A DNA stretch of 64,000 nucleotides from Gammaproteobacteria bacterium HGW-Gammaproteobacteria-1 (GTDB taxonomy: Bacteria > Pseudomonadota > Gammaproteobacteria > Thiohalomonadales > Thiohalomonadaceae): the NCBI GenBank assembly GCA_002840095.1, contig PGZL01000006.1, positions 1 to 64,000 on the forward strand, written 5' to 3'. The notes beneath the pieces were generated by a model. The model was not told the DNA's origin. It did no database searches and saw only the letters and a list, made by a program, of their open reading frames with translations. Shown here piece after piece: positions 46,388 through 53,524 of the stretch (within the stretch, counting starts at the first letter, position 1; the number at the start of each line of letters is the position of its first letter). The position numbers and the translations under genes were made by a program.

Positions 46388-47437
46388 ATGACCAAGCTGC
46401 TGGAAGTCCAGAACATCGACGTCGGCTACGGTGATCACACCGTGGTATTCGATGCCTCGCTGCACCTGAAAAAGGGCGCCATCGGCTGCCTGCTCGGCCC
46501 AAGCGGTTGCGGCAAGACCACCCTGCTGCGCGCCGTCGCCGGTTTCGAGCCGGTGCAGCGCGGCCGCATCCTGCTGGCCGATGAGGAAGTGAGCCGGCCC
46601 GGCTGGACCCTGCCGCCGGAAAAACGCCAGGTGGGCATGGTGTTTCAGGACTTCGCCCTGTTCCCCCACCTCAGCGTCGCCGACAACGTCGCCTTCGGCA
46701 TCCGCCGCTGGCCCGCCGCCAAACGCCAGGCGCGCGTCGACGAGCTGTTGCAACTGGTGGGCCTGCCGCAATACGGCCGGAACTATCCCCACGCCCTGTC
46801 CGGCGGCCAGCAGCAGCGCGTGGCCCTGGCCCGCGCCTTGGCGCCCAAACCGCGCCTGCTGCTGCTGGACGAACCGTTCTCCAGCATGGACGTGGAACTG
46901 CGCGAGACCCTGGCGCGCGAGGTGCGCACCATCCTCAAGCACGAGGGCATCACCGGCCTGATGGTGACCCACGATCAGTTCGAGGCCTTCGCCATCGCCG
47001 ACCGCATCGCCGTGATGCACGCCGGCCGCATCCTGCAATGGGATACCGCCTACAACCTCTACCACCAGCCCGCCGATCGTCAGGTCGCCGATTTCATCGG
47101 CCAGGGCGTACTGCTGGCCGGCATGGTGGTGGGCGAGACCATGGTGGAGACGCCGCTCGGCCCCATCGGTGGCCGGGTGCCGGAAGGCTGTCGCAAGGGC
47201 TGCGCGGTGGACGTGCTGATCCGTCCCGACGACCTGATGCTCGATCCGGGCAGCGCCTTGCAGGCCGAGGTGGTGGACAAGGCCTTCCGCGGCGCGGTGT
47301 TTCTCTATACCCTGCGCCTGCCCGGCGGCGCCACCGTGCTGTGCCAGGCACCCAGCCACCACGATCACGCCATCGGCGAACGCGTCGGTTTGCGTCCCGA
47401 CTTCGACCATCTGGCGGTGTTCCCGCGGCGGGAGTGA
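46388..47437 (+). CDS. fbpC: ferric-iron ABC transporter ATP-binding protein
   Basis: A 349-residue ABC ATPase of the FbpC/CysA-type subfamily. Walker A is GPSGCGKTT, the signature LSGGQQQR, Walker B LLLLDEPFSSMD, and the switch His is in VTHDQ. A C-terminal TOBE-like domain (about 255-345) is present. ATG 46388 begins MTKLLEVQNIDVGYG; the open frame upstream includes REP sequence and is not considered coding. It energises the upstream permease for Fe(III) import. Confidence 0.93.
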   Translation: MTKLLEVQNIDVGYGDHTVVFDASLHLKKGAIGCLLGPSGCGKTTLLRAVAGFEPVQRGRILLADEEVSRPGWTLPPEKRQVGMVFQDFALFPHLSVADNVAFGIRRWPAAKRQARVDELLQLVGLPQYGRNYPHALSGGQQQRVALARALAPKPRLLLLDEPFSSMDVELRETLAREVRTILKHEGITGLMVTHDQFEAFAIADRIAVMHAGRILQWDTAYNLYHQPADRQVADFIGQGVLLAGMVVGETMVETPLGPIGGRVPEGCRKGCAVDVLIRPDDLMLDPGSALQAEVVDKAFRGAVFLYTLRLPGGATVLCQAPSHHDHAIGERVGLRPDFDHLAVFPRRE

Positions 47438-47452
47438 TGGTTTCGTCATAAC

Positions 47453-47536
47453 GTCGGGTTACGCTGCGCTAACCCGACCTACGGGTTGCACGAACCTCAA
47501 TCCTATGTAGGTCGGGTTAGCGCAGCGTAACCCGAC
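47453..47536. repeat. REP pair upstream of the RAYT gene
   Basis: Copy 1 (47453-47482) has its GTAGG head at its right end; copy 2 (47507-47536) is inverted with the head at its left end. The spacer is 24 bp. Stems CGGGTTA/TAACCCG are perfect. Confidence 0.93.
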
Positions 47537-47590
47537 AAATGTTTGCACACACTGCCAGGACGGCAGCACCAGGCTAGACAAGGAGAGTCG

Positions 47591-48127
47591 ATGAAATACA
47601 GGCGCGCGTTTACCCCAGGCGGTTCATTCTTCTTCACGGTGGTAACGGAGGGGAGGCGCCCGATCCTGGCCCCGGCCGACGCGGTAGCCGTGCTGAGGGA
47701 GGCGCTGCGCACGGTGCGTGCGCGACGTCCGTTCGTGATCGAGGCCATGGTTGTGTTGCCGGATCATCTGCACTGCATTTGGACGTTGCCGCCGGGCGAT
47801 GCGGATTTCGCGACGCGTTGGCGGCTGGTAAAAACATGGTTCACCAAGCACTGTGATCCCGCCTTGTGTGGAGTGGCCAATGCGGCGCGGCGCAGCAAAG
47901 GAGCGCAGGCCGTATGGCAGCACCGCTATTGGGAGCACCAGTTGCAGGACGAACAGGACCTCGTACATCACGTCGAGTACATTCATTTCAATCCGGTGAA
48001 GCATGGCTTGGCAGCTACGCCTTTGGCGTGGCCATATTCGAGCCTGAGCCGTTATGTGGATGCTGGCCTGTATCCGCCGGACTGGGGGCAGGGTGTGGTG
48101 GAGTTGGAAGGTGTGGGGCATGAGTGA
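47591..48127 (+). CDS. REP-associated tyrosine transposase (RAYT, Y1/IS200-like)
   Basis: A 178-residue HUH-superfamily endonuclease. The metal-binding HUH is H59-L-H61 in LPDHLHCIWTLP, and the candidate nucleophile is Tyr130 in VEYIHFNPVKHG, the family signature. RAYTs bind and nick REP hairpins and are thought to spread them. Unlike IS200 elements they usually stay as single copies. The start at 47591 follows AAGGAGAG. The gene appears intact and its recognition palindromes flank it. Confidence 0.93.
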   Translation: MKYRRAFTPGGSFFFTVVTEGRRPILAPADAVAVLREALRTVRARRPFVIEAMVVLPDHLHCIWTLPPGDADFATRWRLVKTWFTKHCDPALCGVANAARRSKGAQAVWQHRYWEHQLQDEQDLVHHVEYIHFNPVKHGLAATPLAWPYSSLSRYVDAGLYPPDWGQGVVELEGVGHE

Positions 48128-48152
48128 CGACAGCGTGCGGTGGTATGCGATT

Positions 48153-48233
48153 GTCGGGTTACGCTGCGCTAACCCGACCTACATGGATAGATGAAACAGC
48201 GTTGTCGGGTTACGCTGCGCTAACCCGACCTAC
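48153..48233. repeat. direct REP pair downstream of the RAYT gene
   Basis: Two identical 30-bp REP copies in the same orientation at 48153-48182 and 48204-48233 (51-bp period). The second ends 8 bp before the next start codon. Confidence 0.93.
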
Positions 48234-48241
48234 AAGGATAA

Positions 48242-48778
48242 ATGAAACAGTTGCTCATACGCCTGCGTACCTGGCTCACGCCGCGTCGCCTGTTACGGCT
48301 GGGCGGCGAGCTGCTGTTGCTGCTGATCTTTTTGCTCGCCGTCGAGGCCTATCTCACCCGCGATGCCGCGCGTGGTCCGGCGCCCGAGTTGGCGGCGACG
48401 CTGAGCGACGGCCGCGCGTTCGAGCTGGCGCAGCTGCGCGGCGCGCCGGCGCTGGTGTACTTCTGGGGCACCTGGTGTCCGGTGTGTCGTGCCGAACAGG
48501 GTGCCATCGACGGCTTGGCGCAAGACGTGCCGTTGCTCACGGTGGCCATGCAGTCGGGTACGCCCGGCGACGTGAACGCCTATCTTGCCGCACGCGGCCT
48601 GCGTTGGACGACGGTGGCGGATGAGTCTGGCGGCATCGCACGGCAGTGGGGCGTGAGCGGCGTGCCGGCGGTGTTCGTGCTGGACGGTGACGGAGAGATT
48701 CGCTTCGTCACCCGCGGCTACACCACGGAGCTCGGTCTGCGCCTGCGGCTGTGGTGGGTGCACAGCAGATACAAGTGA
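48242..48778 (+). CDS. membrane-anchored thioredoxin-like protein (TlpA/ScsD type)
   Basis: A 178-residue inner-membrane protein with a periplasmic thioredoxin domain. The TM anchor is about 20-40 (LLLLLIFLLAV). The active site WCPVC sits in YFWGTWCPVCRAEQ, and the cis-Pro is in VSGVPAVFVLD. Similar to suppressor-of-copper-sensitivity ScsD and DsbE-like reductants. Its partner is not encoded nearby. The last codons (RYK, stop) come from the ATACAAG repeat that begins at 48764, so the original C-terminus may have been replaced. Confidence 0.88.
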   Translation: MKQLLIRLRTWLTPRRLLRLGGELLLLLIFLLAVEAYLTRDAARGPAPELAATLSDGRAFELAQLRGAPALVYFWGTWCPVCRAEQGAIDGLAQDVPLLTVAMQSGTPGDVNAYLAARGLRWTTVADESGGIARQWGVSGVPAVFVLDGDGEIRFVTRGYTTELGLRLRLWWVHSRYK

Positions 48779-48893
48779 CAAGTGACAAGATGCAAGTGAA
48801 TGAACTCGTTGCACTCGTGCTGTTTTAATAAAAACAGCTGTGCGCGCAGCGCACGCCTCCCCTTGTATCTTGTCACTTGTATCTTGTATCTGC
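48764..48893. repeat. ATACAAG-type palindromic element, full copy
   Basis: Left arm 48764-48800 (GATACAAGTGACAAG units), conserved interior with GAATGAACTCG, GCACTCGTG and GTGCGCGCAGCGCAC, and inverted right arm 48862-48893. The interior matches that of the copies at 35331-35457 and 57614-57735. It ends one base before the HD-GYP stop codon. Confidence 0.9.
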
Positions 48894-48894
48894 C

Positions 48895-51759
48895 TCAGTC
48901 ATCCCAGCGGAAATGTTTTTCGTGAATCAGCTTGAGGCAGACATCGACCACTTCCGGGTCGTACAGCGTGCCCCTGCCCCGTGACATCTCTTCCACCGCG
49001 GCGTCGATGCCCAGCGAGGGCCGGTAGGGACGGTGCGAGGATATCGCCTCGACCACGTCGGCGACGGCGATGATGCGTGCCTCCAGCAGGATCTCGCCGT
49101 CCTTCAGTCCGCGCGGATAGCCGCTGCCGTCGAGCCGTTCATGATGTTGCAGGATCATCTCCTGCACCGGCCAGGGAAAGTTCACGTCCTTCATGATGTC
49201 GTGGCCGACTTCGGGATGGCTCTTGATGATGGCGTACTCGGTGACGGTGAGACGTCCGGGCCGGTTGAGAATTTCGGCCGGAATGTAGATCTTGCCGATG
49301 TCGTGAATGATGCCGCCGAGACGGATCCCCTCAACCTGTTCCGGCGGCATGCCCATCTCGGCGGCGATGGCGCCGGCCAGCAGCGCTACGCGTTCCTGGT
49401 GGCCGGCGGTGTAGGGGTCGCGCTTCTCCACCGTCAGCGCCAGTGCGCGCACGGTCTGCAACAGGGTTTCCGACAGCGCACCGCGCATGGAGTCGCGCTC
49501 GGCGCGGGTGCGCTGCATGTGGACGCCGTAGGCAAGGTCGTTGGCCAGCTCCTGCAACAGGTCCATCTGTTCGTCGTCAAAGGCGGCGGGCTCATCGGCA
49601 AACACGCACAGTACGCCGAGCGACGTGCCGCCCGCCTTGAGCGGCAGCATGGCCAGCGCGTAGGGTGCGTCGCCGCTGAGTACACCTTCCCAGCAGTCGC
49701 ACAGCTCGGCGCCGAATTCGGAATGGGCCCTTTGCGACTGTCCCAGCTCCAGGGTGCGCCCCACCAGGGAGCACTCCAGCAGGCGCCCGGAAAAGTCCTG
49801 TTGCAGACGCTGTGCCGCGGCCGCTTCTTGGGCAGCGACGGCGGCCAGCTCAAGGTGGTGCTGATCACCGAAGCCGACCCAGGTGGCGGTGTGGCCGCCG
49901 GTGTCGATGAGCAGGCGGGTGATGTGGTGCAGCAACTCGTGTTCGCTGCCGGCGTGAACCAGCGCCTCGTTGCACTGGCTGAGCGTGCGCAGAGAACGGT
50001 TGGTGCGCTCCAGCCGGCGGCGGCTGTGCTCCCGTTCGTTGATGTCGGCAAGTATGCAATGGGCCTGTTGAAACCTTCCTTCGCCGTCGTAGGCTGCACG
50101 GCCGCTGAAGGAGATGAGTGTCGGCTCGCCGTCCTGCGGCAGCATTTCGAAGATGATGTCCTGCGCCTCGCCGCGGCTCTTGAAGTCCGCGTAAGCTTTC
50201 AGAAAATCCACACGGGACAGCGGGCTCAGGAATTTTCCGAACGGCTGGCCGATGGCATCGTCGCGCGGAATGCGAAACTGGTCGAGCCAGGCCTGGTTGA
50301 TCTCGATCAGGCGGCCTTCGCTGTCCAGTGACTGGTAGGCCAGCGGTGCGCGCTCGAACAGGTGGCGGAAGCGCCGTTCACTCTCCGCCAGCGCCGCCTC
50401 GGCACGGCGTCGTTCGGTGATGTCGTGGACGATGGAATAAAGAATGGTCTGGGCACCGATTTCGATGGGACCGGAGTGGACCTCCACGTCGCGTATTTCG
50501 CCGGAGGCCAGGCGGTGGCGGAAATAGAAGTGATCGCGGCGTTCGCTGCGGGCGCGCGCCATTTCCTTGTTGGTTTCCTCCGGCGACAGAATGTTGATGT
50601 CGTAGATGTGCAACTGGAGAAACTGCTCGGCGCTGTAGCCGTAGAATTTCTGCGCCGCCAGGTTGGCGTCGATGATGTGGCCGTCGTGCGGATCGATCAG
50701 CAGCTCCACCGCCTTGTTCATGGCGAACAGCTGGCGGAAGCGGTTTTCGCTCTCGCGCAGCGCCTGCTCGGTCGTCACCTCGCCGGTGACGTCGCGGCCG
50801 ATGGCTAGGGAGCCGATGGTGTGATCGCTGTCGTTGGTGAGCGTGCGAGAGTTCCAGGAAATGATCTTTTCGCTGCCGTCCTTGCAGCGGATGGTGGTGC
50901 GGAAGTTGGTGACCTGTTCACCGTGCTGGAGGATGGCGGCGGCCTTTGTCGCCACGCCGGCGCGGTATCCGGCATCGGGATAGAGCCATTCCCAGATGTG
51001 CGCATTGCCCAGCACCTCGTCACGGCCGTAGCCGCTGATGCGTTCCGCGGCTTCGTTCCACAGGGTGACGTTGGCATCGGCATCCAGGGTGTTGATCCAG
51101 ATGTCGGCATTTTCGATGACGCTTTGCTGGAATTGCGTGAGTTGGCGGATTTGCTGTTCGGTTTCGCGCTGGACAGTGACGTCGGTGATGATGGCGATGA
51201 AACCGAGCAGCTTGCCGTGGGCGTCGCGCCGGTAGTCCCAGTTCACCTGCACCTGCAGCACGGCCCCGTCGCTGCGCAGGGTCTGGCCGAAATACACCGT
51301 GGGTTCGGGCTGCCGGGCCACCAGCTCGCCCAGATAGGCCTGCAATTCATCCCGCTGTGTCTGCTGCGGCAGCATGTCCCACACCGGACGCCCGAGCAGT
51401 TCGGCGGCGTCGCGCCCGGTCATGCGGCAGTAGGCGGGATTGACATAGGTGATGGCCCCGGCCGTATCGACCTCCTGTACGCCGCTGGGGAGGGCATTGA
51501 ACAGGGCTTCCAGGTGCCGTTGCGCCGCCGCCGCTTCGTCGTTGCGCTGTTGCAGCTGCCGCAGGGTGCGATCGATCACATGGTAGAGCAGCAGGCCGGT
51601 AAGGACGACAAAGCCCCAGCCCTTGGTCATCTGGATGACGCCGAGCACGCCGGGGTCGGGGGACAGTGCGATGGCGACGAGATCGCTCAAGCCGATCCAT
51701 GCTGCGCCGGCGGCAACGTAAACCAGGCTGATCTTGAGGGCGCTGCTGCGTGCGTTCAT
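48895..51759 (-). CDS. multi-PAS/GAF HD-GYP c-di-GMP phosphodiesterase
   Basis: A 954-residue sensor protein. Two TM helices (about 12-62) are followed by four PAS domains (about 80-195, 210-325, 335-450, 455-575), a GAF domain (about 590-735) and a C-terminal HD-GYP domain (about 760-935). The catalytic motifs HDIGK, HHERLDGSGYP and the later conserved DVVEAISSHRPYRP block are intact, so it should hydrolyse c-di-GMP to GMP. The sensed signals are unknown. It could oppose the two diguanylate cyclases encoded here and lower PelD occupancy (inference). Confidence 0.92.
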   Translation of the reverse strand: MNARSSALKISLVYVAAGAAWIGLSDLVAIALSPDPGVLGVIQMTKGWGFVVLTGLLLYHVIDRTLRQLQQRNDEAAAAQRHLEALFNALPSGVQEVDTAGAITYVNPAYCRMTGRDAAELLGRPVWDMLPQQTQRDELQAYLGELVARQPEPTVYFGQTLRSDGAVLQVQVNWDYRRDAHGKLLGFIAIITDVTVQRETEQQIRQLTQFQQSVIENADIWINTLDADANVTLWNEAAERISGYGRDEVLGNAHIWEWLYPDAGYRAGVATKAAAILQHGEQVTNFRTTIRCKDGSEKIISWNSRTLTNDSDHTIGSLAIGRDVTGEVTTEQALRESENRFRQLFAMNKAVELLIDPHDGHIIDANLAAQKFYGYSAEQFLQLHIYDINILSPEETNKEMARARSERRDHFYFRHRLASGEIRDVEVHSGPIEIGAQTILYSIVHDITERRRAEAALAESERRFRHLFERAPLAYQSLDSEGRLIEINQAWLDQFRIPRDDAIGQPFGKFLSPLSRVDFLKAYADFKSRGEAQDIIFEMLPQDGEPTLISFSGRAAYDGEGRFQQAHCILADINEREHSRRRLERTNRSLRTLSQCNEALVHAGSEHELLHHITRLLIDTGGHTATWVGFGDQHHLELAAVAAQEAAAAQRLQQDFSGRLLECSLVGRTLELGQSQRAHSEFGAELCDCWEGVLSGDAPYALAMLPLKAGGTSLGVLCVFADEPAAFDDEQMDLLQELANDLAYGVHMQRTRAERDSMRGALSETLLQTVRALALTVEKRDPYTAGHQERVALLAGAIAAEMGMPPEQVEGIRLGGIIHDIGKIYIPAEILNRPGRLTVTEYAIIKSHPEVGHDIMKDVNFPWPVQEMILQHHERLDGSGYPRGLKDGEILLEARIIAVADVVEAISSHRPYRPSLGIDAAVEEMSRGRGTLYDPEVVDVCLKLIHEKHFRWDD

Positions 51760-51877
51760 CGCGGGAAGCCCTGGCCAGACATAGTAAAAACTCTAGCGCG
51801 GTCCCTGCGTCGGGGATAGTTATGACCAGGGGAGGGGGGTTCCTGTTCCGCCTGTCTGCCGGGCCGGTGTGGGCGGC

Positions 51878-52753
51878 TCAGCAATGGGCTTGCAGTTTAC
51901 ACAGGAAATCAAAGGTAATTCCACAGAAGACGGCGATGCCGAACCAGAGGTTGTTCACATAGGCACGGCGATAACCCTGATCGCTGGCGGCGGCCATGAG
52001 GTATTGCTGGTAAACACCGAGGGCGGCGGCGGCCATGAGTCCCAGGGTCATGAAGATGCCGAGCTTTTCCTGCTGGCCGGCGAGCCAGAGGGCGGCGAGG
52101 GCGAACAGTTGCAGCAGGGCCACCAGCCAGCGATCGGCAGTGCCGAACAGCATGGTGATGCTTTTGATGCCGAGGCGCGCGTGCTGTTGCAGGTGCAGCG
52201 CGGCGTACTGGGTCAGCCCGGCACTGATCCACAGCACCGCGGCGGTGTAGATCAGCCAGGCGGTCTTGCCGGGCAGGGCGCCGGTGGCGGTGACGCCGGC
52301 CAGGGCGGCGCCGGCAAAGGCCAGTGCCAGCAGCAGTTCGCCGAGAAAGGTGCGCCGGCGCAGGACGAGAAAGACGATGCCGAGCACGGCGGCGGCCAGG
52401 GTCACCAGCAGGGTCTGCCAGCCGAGCAGCAGCAGCAACAGCAGGGACAGCGCCAGCTCGATGGCTGCCAACAGGCGCAGGGGCTTGGGCAGGGCGCGCA
52501 GCACGGCGGCGAGGGTGTGCTGCGGACGGGCGAGCAGGGCGGTGGCGAGGTCGTGGACCAGCCAGGCGGCGGCGCGCACGGTGAGCAGCGCCAGCAGCAG
52601 CAGGATCACCGTGAGCGGCGACGGCTTGCCGTCGGCGCCCAGCCAGAGTCCCCACAGCGCGAGCAGCCACAGCAGGCCCAAGTCGGTGGGCCGGTGCAGC
52701 CGGGCCAGGCGCAGCCAGGGCAGCAGGCGTTCGTTCCAGGACGGGGTACTCAT
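51878..52753 (-). CDS. UbiA-family membrane protein with degenerate Asp-rich motifs
   Basis: A 291-residue polytopic protein with the UbiA fold: N-terminal ARLHRPTDLGLLWLLALWGLWL (compare RPIGT...LWPTLWAL) and C-terminal LGIKSITMLFG. Both Mg-diphosphate Asp motifs are changed. The first reads HDLATALLA (residues 67-75) in place of NDxxDRxxD. The second reads LTQYAALHLQQHARLGIKS (180-198) in place of DTxYAxxDxxDD. It sits beside ubiC with an ATGA overlap, as a genuine ubiA would, so it probably derives from 4-hydroxybenzoate prenyltransferase. Catalysis by the known mechanism is doubtful; see the finding. Confidence 0.8.
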   Translation of the reverse strand: MSTPSWNERLLPWLRLARLHRPTDLGLLWLLALWGLWLGADGKPSPLTVILLLLALLTVRAAAWLVHDLATALLARPQHTLAAVLRALPKPLRLLAAIELALSLLLLLLLGWQTLLVTLAAAVLGIVFLVLRRRTFLGELLLALAFAGAALAGVTATGALPGKTAWLIYTAAVLWISAGLTQYAALHLQQHARLGIKSITMLFGTADRWLVALLQLFALAALWLAGQQEKLGIFMTLGLMAAAALGVYQQYLMAAASDQGYRRAYVNNLWFGIAVFCGITFDFLCKLQAHC

Positions 52754-53313
52754 GGCGCCGTCACTCCCGGCAGAAACATCTCGCACACCAGCAGGGGTTT
52801 GTCGCGCAGGTAGAACAGCGAGCGCCGTCCCCAGATGGCGTGGTCGGCCAGCGGCTGCGCCGCGGTGGCCAGGGTGAACAGCGGCTGGCCGCGCACGATG
52901 CGCGCCACCTCCAGCTCGCCGCGGCGCATGCTGGGGTCGCTGAACAGCAGCCCGCCCAGGGGGCGCTCGCCGAGATGGCCGAGGCGGCGTTGCGGGCCGG
53001 TGAGGGTGGTCGCGGGAATGACCGTGCGGGCGAATACCCACGGTTGCGTGCCGCACATCAGCCGTACCTCGCGCACCAGCACGTGACGTCCCGCCTTGAT
53101 GCCCAGCACCCGTGCCTCGCTCAGCAGCGGCAGCTCCCAGTGCTGGCGCACCACCTGTACCCCGAAGCCGCCGCCGCAGGCCTGTTGCAGGCGCCGGGTG
53201 AGCGAGGAGGGATCGAGCAGCCAGGGCCAGATGGCGGCCGGCACGGCGCTGCGCCGCAGGCGGCGCGGCGCGTGCCAGACGGGTTCGCTGCTGTGTTTGC
53301 CGTAGTTATCCAA
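52750..53313 (-). CDS. ubiC: chorismate lyase
   Basis: About 187 residues. It converts chorismate to 4-hydroxybenzoate and pyruvate, the first step of ubiquinone synthesis. Conserved family blocks are LVREVRLMCG (with the active-site Arg), ARTVIPATTLTGP, LGERPLGGLLF, IWGRRSLFYL and EMFLPG (with the catalytic Glu). The start is ambiguous: upstream of DNYGKHSSEPVW the only in-frame option near the expected position is TTG at 53313, with no Shine-Dalgarno. The upstream sequence is an AGTTTCG-type repeat. The frame stays open further upstream through repeat DNA, so those residues are not considered real. Confidence 0.82.
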   Translation of the reverse strand: MDNYGKHSSEPVWHAPRRLRRSAVPAAIWPWLLDPSSLTRRLQQACGGGFGVQVVRQHWELPLLSEARVLGIKAGRHVLVREVRLMCGTQPWVFARTVIPATTLTGPQRRLGHLGERPLGGLLFSDPSMRRGELEVARIVRGQPLFTLATAAQPLADHAIWGRRSLFYLRDKPLLVCEMFLPGVTAP

Positions 53314-53318
53314 AATAC

Positions 53319-53390
53319 AAGTTTCGAGTTTCGGGTTTCGGGAATATGGGGTTGTGCTGTTTCGAAACTGGCAACTCGAAACTCGCAACT
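53319..53390. repeat. AGTTTCG-type inverted repeat upstream of ubiC
   Basis: The left arm has AGTTTCGAGTTTCGGGTTTCGG (53319-53341 region). The right arm carries CGAAACT and CTCGAAACTC units (53361-53390). It is the same heptamer as the array at 4568. It ends 6 bp from the proposed ubiC start. Confidence 0.85.
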
Positions 53391-53412
53391 GATTTGCCCC
53401 AAGGGGCAAATC
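53391..53412. terminator. perfect palindrome GATTTGCCCC-AA-GGGGCAAATC
   Basis: A 10-bp stem with a 2-nt loop that abuts the duplicated recG 3' end. It may have served as the recG terminator before the REP pair and the present recG end were placed upstream of it. Confidence 0.5.
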
Positions 53413-53445
53413 ATACCTCGCCGTAGCGGGTCGCCGCACCGACCG
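53411..53445 (-). repeat. duplicated recG 3' end
   Basis: Matches the last ten codons of recG (53525-53559) with only three differences in the coding part: GCA/GCG, GAA/GAG and GTT/GTA, all synonymous. The TGA stop is kept. The two copies are direct repeats flanking a REP pair. Confidence 0.85.
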
Positions 53446-53450
53446 TATTC

Positions 53451-53514
53451 GTAGGGTGCGCATTGCGCACCATGCACCGCCAAACCATGTTCCGGTGCGC
53501 GGTGCACACCCTAC
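53451..53514. repeat. inverted REP pair between recG and its duplicated tail
   Basis: REP palindromes of the GTAGGGTGCGCA type at 53451-53471 and inverted at 53494-53514, 22 bp apart. Confidence 0.88.
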
Positions 53515-53524
53515 CATGCCGATT

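Larger units (their letters stand above)
47453..48233. mobile_element. REPtron: RAYT transposase gene flanked by REP palindromes
   Basis: A tyrosine-type Y1 transposase gene bracketed by four copies of one REP palindrome (GTCGGGTTA-CGCTGCG-CTAACCCGAC with a GTAGG head): an inverted pair upstream (47453-47482, 47507-47536) and a direct pair downstream (48153-48182, 48204-48233). This is the standard arrangement of REP-associated tyrosine transposases. Confidence 0.88.

Noticed and set aside
47543-47590. Earlier start for the RAYT gene
   Set aside because: ATG 47591 has AAGGAGAG directly upstream and begins the conserved MKYRRAF region. The extension has no ribosome-binding site.
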